DNA of 43,367 nt, from assembly GCA_964637565.1 (NCBI GenBank), contig CAZWTY010000029.1:1-43367 (forward strand), given 5' to 3'. The notes below the pieces were generated by a model, which saw only the letters and a program-made list of their open reading frames with translations, made no database searches and was not told where the DNA came from. Each line of letters begins with the position of its first letter. Position 1 is the first letter of the stretch. Shown in pieces: positions 18,116-24,481 of the stretch. Made by a program: the position numbers and the translations under genes. The DNA is from DYJE01 sp964637565 (GTDB lineage: Bacteria > Desulfobacterota > Desulfobacteria > Desulfobacterales > Desulfolunaceae).

Positions 18116-18706
18116 CTAAACCGCCTGGATTCCAATCCCCTTCAGGTAAAGATCCACCAGAGGGTCCGCCATGGACACAAGATCGTACTTGCCGCTGGCC
18201 TGGACCCAGGAGTTGATCACCTCTTCGACGGCTCCGGTGATATAGGTCTTTACAAGGCCGATGTAAAGATCCTTTCGCATGCACCCTTCGCGCTGGCCCT
18301 CTTCGACGATCTCGCCCACGAGTTCCCTGTATTTCCTTGAGATATCCCGGATATGCGTCTTGATGGCCTCGGACTGCTGAACCTGCCGTGTCTCGGCCTG
18401 GAACACGATGGCCATCTCCATGTTTTCCTGGAACTCCTTGAGATGGCTCCGGACGAGATTCCTCAGCTTGTCTTCCGCGCTTTCGACTTTGTCCACCTCT
18501 TTCTGGAACTGGTCGAAAATCTGGCGTGTCTTGTATGCGAAAAACTGGAGCAGGATATCTTCCTTGTTTTCGAAGTAAAGGTAGATGGTCCCGTCGGCGA
18601 CGCCCGCTTTTCGGGCGATCTGGGCCACGGTGCTCTGGAAGAATCCGTGTTCGGCGAACACTTTGATCGCGGCATCGAGGATAATGTGGTATTTTTCGGA
18701 CTTCAT
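18116..18706 (-). CDS. TetR-family regulator, FadR/YsiA-like
   Basis: A 196-residue TetR repressor. The N-terminal helix-turn-helix (about residues 8-55) reads ILDAAIKVFAEHGFFQSTVAQIARKAGVADGTIYLYFENKED in overall pattern, typical of the FadR-like branch that senses long-chain acyl-CoA. The C-terminal helical domain fits a ligand-binding TetR_C. Its place ahead of an acyl-CoA dehydrogenase and near etfBA suggests control of beta-oxidation. Two inverted repeats lie on its own promoter and a related one on the oxidoreductase promoter. Acyl-CoA as ligand is inferred, not shown. Confidence 0.92.
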   Translation of the reverse strand: MKSEKYHIILDAAIKVFAEHGFFQSTVAQIARKAGVADGTIYLYFENKEDILLQFFAYKTRQIFDQFQKEVDKVESAEDKLRNLVRSHLKEFQENMEMAIVFQAETRQVQQSEAIKTHIRDISRKYRELVGEIVEEGQREGCMRKDLYIGLVKTYITGAVEEVINSWVQASGKYDLVSMADPLVDLYLKGIGIQAV

Positions 18707-18738
18707 TTCCGCCGGGCCTGTGGTTTCATGGGTTAGTT

Positions 18739-18767
18739 ATGAATACTCATTCATTCGGAGTACGAAT
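18739..18767. promoter_or_regulatory. Candidate TetR operator region upstream of tetR (two overlapping inverted repeats)
   Basis: ATGAAT-ACTC-ATTCAT (18739-18754) is a perfect 6-bp inverted repeat. Overlapping it, ATTCG-GAGTA-CGAAT (18753-18767) is a second, 5-bp one that covers the predicted -10. On the minus strand the first contains TGAATGA, the half-site I recall for Bacillus FadR. This suggests autoregulation. Confidence 0.55.
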
Positions 18768-18792
18768 AGCAAACCCCTTTGCCCGGTGTCAA
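18763..18792 (-). promoter_or_regulatory. Candidate tetR promoter
   Basis: On the minus strand a perfect TTGACA is followed after 18 bases by TATTCG. The weak -10 lies inside the inverted repeat ATTCG-N5-CGAAT. The predicted start is about 50 bases before the tetR ATG. Confidence 0.5.
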
Positions 18793-18926
18793 GACCAAAA
18801 AACAATCTTCGGTTGTAAACATTCTGAAATCAAGAACATACAACATTCAAAAACAGGCGCCCCCTGTGGGGCTTACCCGGTTCCATCGGAGAAAATTCCA
18901 GGCGGCCTGCTTTTATTAACAATGAA

Positions 18927-20621
18927 TCATGAATGCTTGTCCGCCATGTGCACGGTCATCTGGTTGAAAGGAATGTTCCAGCCATGACCTGTGCAGGCTT
19001 CCACGCAGGCCATCTGCATGATCCTTGTGATGCGCATGTAATCCGCAGCGACGTCGCCGGTAAAATCCGCCGCGACCTCCAAGTCCAGAGAAGATGCCGC
19101 CGCCTGCCTGAATTCGCAGAAAACACCTGCAAGAGGTTCCTTGAACCCTTTCTCAATAAGTTTTTCTTCAACAGCTTTTTTGATTTCATCAGGGATATCC
19201 GTGGTCATCCGGTTCTGAAGGTCGTAATCCAGACCAAAAAGAAAACGGGCTCGAAACCCTGAAGAAAGATTCACCGGTGGCGATGAAAAATAGCTGGAAC
19301 TGCTGATGGCCTGCTTTCCTCCTCCGGCGAACTCGACAAGCACCGTTTCCGGGGTCTGGACCACCACACGACCCAGCCTCTCTGTCCCATCCCCATTGAA
19401 AAGGACATAATCCCCCGCCCTTGAGGGGAACCAGGGTTCGTTTTTGTCCACAGGCCTTGACCGGAGGGATTCCAGGTCTGCGATGGGGAGTCTGATCCTG
19501 GCGCTTGTGATGGCCGGATTGTATAAAGAGGAGTACATGTTGATCGAAGCCACTTTATACGGAATCCCGTTGTAGACCACCAGCTCCCCTTCCCTGACCG
19601 GGCCCAGGTTGAGAATCAGACGGGCCTGATTCCAGGCTCTGGGCAGGGAGGATTTCGATGTCCACACGATACCGATAAGAAACAAAATGGCGATGGAAAG
19701 CAGAACCCAGTCACTGCAGAAATAGAGGACAGCCAGTACCACCACGAGGCACAAGAAGCTGGCAATGATCGTGTAGCCCAGATCGAACGCTCTGGAATAC
19801 AGGGATTTTTCGTCTTTGTGAAACGGACTGTATCTTCTGACCAGAGAAAAAAGCCTGAAGAACCCATAAGCTGAAACAAGAAGGGCAAACAGGGCGAAAA
19901 GAAGGTTACGTCCATGGCTCTTGAAAAAGATCCCTGGAATTTTCTGAACCGTCTGGGTCAGGGATTCGGTTTCCTTCCTGATCTTGTCGAGTTGAAGGTT
20001 CGATATGCTTTTCAGCGTCTCCACATCGTTCTGCCGGGCTTCCCACATGGCCAGGGACTCGGTGAGTTTGTCACGGAGCCTGGGCTGGATATCGGGATTG
20101 CCGGCCAGGTTACGCAGATGGTCCATGGCCCGCCTGATATTTTCCAGCTGGTAATCGTAGGTTTCGATGTCACTCCGGTGCTTTTCGATCTCCCTTGGCT
20201 TGGATGTGGCCCTCTGGATTTCACGGATCAGGGGCCCCAGGATTTCTTTCAGCTCATCGTTCCAGTTGAAGCTTTTGGGTTTCTGGGGATTCACGATGGC
20301 TTCATAGTTGATCTCCGAAGCCAGATCGTTGAAATTATTCTCCAGGACCTCGAGTTTTTGACTGAGTTTCTGGATATCCTGTCTCAGAGCCTGCTCCCGG
20401 CCCTGGCCTTCGGGTGATGAAAGCTTTCTGTTCTTCTCTTCGATGGACGCTGAAATACCGTCGATGGATTTGAGAAGCCGTGTCAGATTGGTGATCTTGA
20501 CCTGGTCTTCCTGATGTTTGACCGAATCGGCGTAGGAAACACCAAACCCGCCAACCACCGCCATACTCCAGGAAAAAAGGACAAAAAAGACAAGCGCGAC
20601 AATATGTTGAAACTTTTTCAT
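18927..20621 (-). CDS. MscS-like mechanosensitive channel family protein with long periplasmic coiled coil
   Basis: A 564-residue protein starting at MKKFQHIVALVFF (AAGGAG 11 bases upstream; an earlier ATG adds 23 non-signal residues). It has a signal peptide, then about 200 residues of helical, coiled-coil-like sequence (DIQKLSQKLEVLENNFNDL). Three or so membrane helices follow (NLLFALFALLVSAYGFF and the 285-325 stretch). The C-terminal part resembles an MscS beta domain: LNLGPVREGELVVYNGIPYKVASI and later ARIRLPIADL. It is probably an osmotic or envelope-stress channel. Divergence in the pore helix means channel activity is inferred from domain order only. Confidence 0.8.
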   Translation of the reverse strand: MKKFQHIVALVFFVLFSWSMAVVGGFGVSYADSVKHQEDQVKITNLTRLLKSIDGISASIEEKNRKLSSPEGQGREQALRQDIQKLSQKLEVLENNFNDLASEINYEAIVNPQKPKSFNWNDELKEILGPLIREIQRATSKPREIEKHRSDIETYDYQLENIRRAMDHLRNLAGNPDIQPRLRDKLTESLAMWEARQNDVETLKSISNLQLDKIRKETESLTQTVQKIPGIFFKSHGRNLLFALFALLVSAYGFFRLFSLVRRYSPFHKDEKSLYSRAFDLGYTIIASFLCLVVVLAVLYFCSDWVLLSIAILFLIGIVWTSKSSLPRAWNQARLILNLGPVREGELVVYNGIPYKVASINMYSSLYNPAITSARIRLPIADLESLRSRPVDKNEPWFPSRAGDYVLFNGDGTERLGRVVVQTPETVLVEFAGGGKQAISSSSYFSSPPVNLSSGFRARFLFGLDYDLQNRMTTDIPDEIKKAVEEKLIEKGFKEPLAGVFCEFRQAAASSLDLEVAADFTGDVAADYMRITRIMQMACVEACTGHGWNIPFNQMTVHMADKHS

Positions 20622-20676
20622 CGTTATGGGTACTCCTTCCCGCAAGAAACGTGGATTTTGAAACAAACGCGTCCAA

Positions 20677-20705
20677 TTTGTACGGGACATTCACCGGCAA
20701 GTCAA
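20677..20705 (-). promoter_or_regulatory. Candidate promoter for the MscS-like gene
   Basis: On the minus strand TTGACT and TACAAA are 17 bases apart, placing the start about 50 bases before the ATG at 20621. Confidence 0.5.
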
Positions 20706-20756
20706 GGCCGGGGTTCGGGCATGGCAGTTCCATGTAACATTGGCATGGACCTTACC

Positions 20757-20792
20757 CATCGGTATCGCTATCGCTATCGGGATCGCTATCGA
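20757..20792. repeat. Degenerate hexanucleotide tandem repeat (nATCGn)
   Basis: Six consecutive hexamers: CATCGG, TATCGC, TATCGC, TATCGG, GATCGC, TATCGA. Part of it (CGCTATCGGG, 20772-20781) forms a perfect 10-bp inverted repeat with CCCGATAGCG at 20811-20820. It lies in the 335-bp gap between the divergent MscS-like and small-ORF promoters. It is too short and irregular for CRISPR; replication slippage is a possible origin. Confidence 0.75.
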
Positions 20793-20847
20793 AACGTTCT
20801 GAATATCGAACCCGATAGCGGTTGATAGGGGCATCATGACAAACCTG

Positions 20848-20877
20848 TTGCCTACCTGAAACGTTTTCACGTATACT
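20848..20877 (+). promoter_or_regulatory. Candidate promoter for the small ORF upstream of the aldolase
   Basis: TTGCCT and TATACT (5 of 6) are 18 bases apart, with a predicted start near 20884, about 70 bases before the ORF. Confidence 0.45.
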
Positions 20878-20956
20878 GAGCACATTAAATGATTGTCAAC
20901 CCATTGCCCTTCACCCTGTCGATCATTCCTGTTCCGGGCATAAATGGATGCATGTT

Positions 20957-21217
20957 ATGAACCTGTCCATGACATACAGCATGATGCCCGATCTGTCTGT
21001 CCACCGTGAAACGGTAAGGCCGGCCAGCTACTTCCCTGTGGTGCGCCAGAGCCCGGCCCCTTCCATGGACAACCAGAACCTCGACCGCCAGAGCCCCAGC
21101 ACCTACAAATACTATGTGATCGCATCCGACACGGATGACAGGGTGTACAACAGGTCCAAAAGCATGGAAACCCTTTACCACCAGACCAGGGGACGTCTTG
21201 TGGATATCTACGCCTGA
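20957..21217 (+). CDS. Small hypothetical protein upstream of the class II aldolase
   Basis: An 86-residue protein (or 89 from the ATG at 20948). The codons end mostly in G or C like its neighbours, and a promoter candidate lies upstream, so I take it as real. It is polar, with no membrane segment: proline- and serine-containing middle (SPAPSMDNQNLDRQSPS), a YKYYVIASD strand and a basic C-terminus LYHQTRGRLVDIYA. I do not recognise it. An antisense reading frame across the same DNA (20885-21232) has no supporting signals. Its terminal GRLVDIYA looks like a conserved tail, but this is an impression. Confidence 0.55.
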   Translation: MNLSMTYSMMPDLSVHRETVRPASYFPVVRQSPAPSMDNQNLDRQSPSTYKYYVIASDTDDRVYNRSKSMETLYHQTRGRLVDIYA

Positions 21218-21243
21218 AAAATTGCCTTTCAAAATCCATCAAA

Positions 21244-21272
21244 TTGATCTAAAAAGACCACATCATTATATA
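21244..21272 (+). promoter_or_regulatory. Candidate sigma-70 promoter for the aldolase gene
   Basis: TTGATC and TATATA are 17 bases apart in AT-rich DNA. The predicted start near 21279 gives a leader of about 45 bases to the ATG at 21324, which has AGGAG eight bases upstream. Confidence 0.55.
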
Positions 21273-21323
21273 AGACTCTTCACGGTATCTTCATCAACCA
21301 TTTTCACATTAGGAGAAGCGAAG

Positions 21324-22619
21324 ATGACAAACGGACAGGAACGTGAGCCCGAAGGTTTCAATGTGGCCCTCAAGGTCGGACGGCCTCCCAACATTCAAAA
21401 ACTTTTCCCCAACTCACGGGCGCTGATCGTCAGCGGTAAATACATCGACCGGGCCATGATCGCCAAAGGCCAGGCCATGACCATCGCCGCCAACGGCCGG
21501 AGTGAAATCGTGATCCGTGGCGTTCTCGCCGCCGCCCAGAGGGCCAGGGCCGCCGTGATCATCGAAATCGCCAAATCCGAGGGAGGAAGGGATGCCTACT
21601 GCGCTGTGAGCTACTGGAACATGGCACGCTGTGTGGACGCCATCGCCAACGAACTGGGCGTCACCGTCCCCATCGCCGTTCACGCCGATCACTACGGCCT
21701 GAAAAACGACGCCGATTTCCAGCAGGCGAAAATCGAGGTGCCGTCCATTTTCGAAGCAGGCATCACGTCCATCGCCATCGACGCGTCCCATCAGCCCGAC
21801 GCCCAGAACCTTCTGACCAACATCGCCATGAAACCCTACATCCCCGAATGGGCCGGTCTTGAAACGGAAATCGGTGAGATCAAGGGCAACGAGGGTCTTT
21901 CATCTCCCGAAGAAGCGGTGTTCCTGATCCAGGGTCTCAACGCCCACGGGATTTTCCCCGACTGGATCGCCCTGAACAACGGCACCACCCACGGCATCGA
22001 GGAAAGCGCCCAGGGCATCGACGTGGAATTGACCGCGCGGATCCACAAGGCCATTGAAAAATACCGGGTCTCCGGCGCCCAGCACGGCACTTCAGGCAAC
22101 AGCTCCGAGCGGCTCCGCGCCATCGCCAAAAATACCCACACCACCAAGGCCAATGTGGCCACGGCTCTCCAGATGATCGCCTGGGGCCTGGAGGTGAACG
22201 ATTACGGCAACGCCATCCAGGACGCGGACAAGAACTTCATCAAGATCAAAGGTGAAGGGCTTACCGAAGACCTCTGGGCGAAGATGCTGGACTACGCCAA
22301 CCAGAAAGGCATCAAGGGCAGCAATTTCAAGAAACTCAACCTGCCCTTTGAAAACATGATCCTTTGCCAGCCCCAAGACGTCCGCGAACGGATGGCCAAA
22401 CGGGTTGAGGACTTCACCTACCATCTTCTCGTGGATGTTTTCAACGCGAAAGGCACAGCCGACATCGCCATCGCCGATATGATCAAAACAGGCAGTTACA
22501 ATCCCGGTGCCAAAGCAAAGGTCATGGAACCCGCTGAAGAATGGACCGAAGCTGAAATCCACCGAAAGGCGTCCCTGCTCACATCGGACAAGGGCCCCGA
22601 AGGGGATTTCGACGATTGA
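21324..22619 (+). CDS. Class II (zinc) fructose-bisphosphate aldolase family protein
   Basis: A 431-residue class II aldolase, which cleaves or forms fructose-1,6-bisphosphate in glycolysis and gluconeogenesis. Zinc and catalytic residues are in PIAVHADHYGLK (the H-x-D-H core), GLETEIGEIKG (Glu), NNGTTHG (His) and GAQHGTSGNSS (His; the usual GGSG is GTSG here). GITSIAIDASH matches the family. The length exceeds the typical 350-360, mainly at the C-terminus, as in a divergent branch. The ATG at 21324 has a clear AGGAG; upstream in-frame extension is untranslated leader. A tagatose-bisphosphate or other ketose substrate cannot be excluded. Confidence 0.88.
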   Translation: MTNGQEREPEGFNVALKVGRPPNIQKLFPNSRALIVSGKYIDRAMIAKGQAMTIAANGRSEIVIRGVLAAAQRARAAVIIEIAKSEGGRDAYCAVSYWNMARCVDAIANELGVTVPIAVHADHYGLKNDADFQQAKIEVPSIFEAGITSIAIDASHQPDAQNLLTNIAMKPYIPEWAGLETEIGEIKGNEGLSSPEEAVFLIQGLNAHGIFPDWIALNNGTTHGIEESAQGIDVELTARIHKAIEKYRVSGAQHGTSGNSSERLRAIAKNTHTTKANVATALQMIAWGLEVNDYGNAIQDADKNFIKIKGEGLTEDLWAKMLDYANQKGIKGSNFKKLNLPFENMILCQPQDVRERMAKRVEDFTYHLLVDVFNAKGTADIAIADMIKTGSYNPGAKAKVMEPAEEWTEAEIHRKASLLTSDKGPEGDFDD

Positions 22620-22626
22620 CGCCAAA

Positions 22627-22662
22627 GGCGGAACCCGGATGAGTGGTCTCCGGTGTTCCGCC
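22627..22662 (+). terminator. Long hairpin after the aldolase gene
   Basis: GGCGGAACCCGGA pairs with TCCGG-T-GTTCCGCC (13 bp with one bulged T) around a nine-base loop. It starts eight bases after the stop codon. The following CTATATATAATGG is AT-rich but not a T run, so termination may be partial. Confidence 0.6.
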
Positions 22663-22687
22663 CTATATATAATGGTATGAAGATTTC

Positions 22688-23206
22688 ATGATTTCCAGAA
22701 TATACTGCACCCATTGTGCGGGACACCTGACACTGAAAATGGTGGAAGGCCGCAAAAGGAAGACTTGTTCCGCCTGCGGTGTCACCCATTATGAAAACCC
22801 CGTTCCCGCCGCCTGCGTGGTTCTGGTGGACCAGGAAGAGCGGATTCTTCTCACACGACGGAGCGTGGAACCCCGGAAAGGGTTCTGGTGTCTGCCCGGA
22901 GGATTCATCGAACTGGGAGAAAGCCCGGAAAATGCCGCCATAAGAGAGCTGGAGGAAGAAACCGGGCTGAAGGGACGTATCCACATGCTTCTCGGCGTGG
23001 CCACCGATCCCCACCCGGATTACGACACGGTCCTAATCACGGCCTATCTGGTCAGGACGTTTTCAGGGCAAATCCTGGCCGGAGACGACGTGTCCGACGC
23101 CGGGTTCTATACCGGGGACCGGCTTCCGGACATCGCTTTCGATAGCCACCGCCACTTTATACGACATTACTACAGCACGTATTCCATGGATAACCATTTA
23201 GGATGA
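22688..23206 (+). CDS. NUDIX hydrolase with N-terminal zinc ribbon
   Basis: A 172-residue protein. Residues 1-40 form a zinc ribbon (CTHC and CSACG, with Y/ENP following), as in NADH-pyrophosphatase-like NUDIX enzymes. The NUDIX box reads GGFIELGESPENAAIREL then EEETGL, with all catalytic glutamates present. Such proteins hydrolyse nucleoside diphosphate-linked compounds; the substrate cannot be read. NADH or ADP-ribose is a guess from the zinc ribbon. It begins about 70 bases after the aldolase gene. Confidence 0.92.
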   Translation: MISRIYCTHCAGHLTLKMVEGRKRKTCSACGVTHYENPVPAACVVLVDQEERILLTRRSVEPRKGFWCLPGGFIELGESPENAAIRELEEETGLKGRIHMLLGVATDPHPDYDTVLITAYLVRTFSGQILAGDDVSDAGFYTGDRLPDIAFDSHRHFIRHYYSTYSMDNHLG

Positions 23207-23266
23207 GGTAAACCGGAGATTCCTGGGGGACAGGGCCATTATGGAACAAACTGGAAAATTTTTTCT

Positions 23267-23294
23267 TAAAGTTTCAAGAAAGCCCTGCCGATGT
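23267..23294 (+). promoter_or_regulatory. Sigma-28 (FliA)-like promoter upstream of the flgM operon
   Basis: TAAAGTTT followed by GCCGATGT, with 12 bases between them, compared with N11 in the enterobacterial consensus TAAAGTTT-N11-GCCGATAA. The predicted start near 23301 sits just before AAGGAG (23302-23307), giving a very short leader of about 13 bases. Confidence 0.6.
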
Positions 23295-23313
23295 GTTGTG
23301 CAAGGAGTGGCCT

Positions 23314-23760
23314 ATGCATATACCATCGTACCAGATAAACAACGTGATCAAGGTTTACAGCCGGCAGATCAGCCAGAACCGCCTGGCCGACAAGCAGAAA
23401 AGCCTTGGATTGGATGCGCCGAAAAACGGGGACAATATCACCATCTCCGAAGAAGGCAAAAGACAGACCATTATCAACAAGGTCTCGGCGGACATTCTTG
23501 AACGCATCACGACCTACGGTCCCAAAGACGAAGCGGACAGGGACATCGTGGACAAGCTGAACCAGGAACTCAGAGGAAATTTGCAGGGCTACAACAAGAA
23601 AGAAAACCAGTTCGTGTTCAATTTTATCGGAGAAAACAACGAGAAAATCACAAGCACCCTTTCCGTCGAAGATTCTCAGATCGTCAGCCGGCGGCTTGAA
23701 GAGCTTGTCAAAGAGACCATAGATAAAAATATGGAATCACCATCGGGAGGTCAAGCATGA
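23314..23760 (+). CDS. FlgM-associated protein (DVU0524-like)
   Basis: A 148-residue soluble protein starting MHIPSYQINNVIKVYSRQIS, six bases after AAGGAG. The first 45 residues are polar; the rest looks like helices with an FVFNFIGEN strand and a C-terminal helix (SRRLEELVKETIDKNM). It overlaps flgM by 4 bases (ATGA). From memory this resembles the FlgM-associated family named after Desulfovibrio DVU0524. It could be a chaperone or co-regulator of FlgM; the function is not established. Confidence 0.85.
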   Translation: MHIPSYQINNVIKVYSRQISQNRLADKQKSLGLDAPKNGDNITISEEGKRQTIINKVSADILERITTYGPKDEADRDIVDKLNQELRGNLQGYNKKENQFVFNFIGENNEKITSTLSVEDSQIVSRRLEELVKETIDKNMESPSGGQA

Positions 23761-24071
23761 AGATTTCTGATACAAGTGTGAATTTCGGCAGGCAGGCCTA
23801 TGCCAAAGAGGTGGAGAACACCCCTCCTCCCCAGGAAATGGCCAAAACCCAGACCACCGAGATGAAAAAGGAAGCCCCTGAAGACAAGGTCAGCCTGTCT
23901 TCCAGCGCGCGGGACATGAAAATCGCCAGCGAGGCGGTGGCTGCGGCTCCGGAAGTTCGGCAGGAAAAGGTCTACGAGATCAAATCGGCGGTAGATAACG
24001 GAACCTACCAGATCAACGCTGAAAAAATCGCAGACAAGATGATGGGTTACAACATCGATGAACTGATCTGA
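23757..24071 (+). CDS. flgM: FlgM, anti-sigma-28 factor
   Basis: A 104-residue FlgM. The N-terminal half is disordered-looking (PPPQEMAKTQTTEMKKEAPE). The C-terminal sigma-binding region has DKVSLSSSARDMKIA then VYEIKSAVDNGTYQINAEKIADKMM, the FlgM signature. It holds FliA (sigma-28) inactive until it is exported through the finished flagellar hook. The gene sits behind a sigma-28-like promoter, which would give the usual feedback loop. No other flagellar genes are in the window. Confidence 0.93.
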   Translation: MKISDTSVNFGRQAYAKEVENTPPPQEMAKTQTTEMKKEAPEDKVSLSSSARDMKIASEAVAAAPEVRQEKVYEIKSAVDNGTYQINAEKIADKMMGYNIDELI

Positions 24072-24106
24072 CCACCAGTTCCATCCGACGTGTTAGGTAA
24101 CAGATG

Positions 24107-24147
24107 AAGGATCGGGAATCCGAAAACCCGATCCTTTTCTTTTTTTC
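24107..24147 (+). terminator. Intrinsic terminator of the flgM operon
   Basis: AAGGATCGGG pairs perfectly with CCCGATCCTT (10 bp, 10-base loop), followed by TTCTTTTTTT. It separates flgM from the kinase cluster. Confidence 0.95.
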
Positions 24148-24332
24148 CGGGATTGGGAACCGTCCTTCCCGGAGGGTTCATCAGCACCACGTCTTCCTCC
24201 AAAACTCATTTTTATGATAGGCCAAAACCAGACAGGCGCCATCAGGTCAGTAACTCAACCCATCCATCCGTCCTCCCTGAATGATCGTTATGAGCCTTTC
24301 TCCCGAAAGACATGGGAACCTTGAGATCCTTC

Positions 24333-24361
24333 TTGCCACGACCCTTTCATTTCTCTATAAT
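24333..24361 (+). promoter_or_regulatory. Sigma-70 promoter for the kinase gene
   Basis: TTGCCA (5 of 6), 17 bases, then a perfect TATAAT. The predicted start near 24368 leaves a leader of about 114 bases to the ATG at 24482. This is the best housekeeping promoter in the 410-bp gap between flgM and the kinase. Confidence 0.7.
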
Positions 24362-24481
24362 ACCCCACAGCTCCAAAAAGACCTCACATTGAAACAATGC
24401 TGCTCTTCCATGGGAAGACATTTTCGTGCTCACGCCGATAAACCGCAGGTGGCCTCACGAAGCAGACAGAAGGTAGTGACG

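Noticed and set aside
20757..20820. Short repeats examined as a CRISPR array
   Set aside because: Units are six bases, contiguous and degenerate, with no spacers and no cas genes nearby.
24434..24441. Perfect sigma-28 -10 element GCCGATAA upstream of the kinase
   Set aside because: No TAAA-type -35 at 15-16 bases upstream (AAGA is there). A strong sigma-70 promoter lies about 90 bases upstream.
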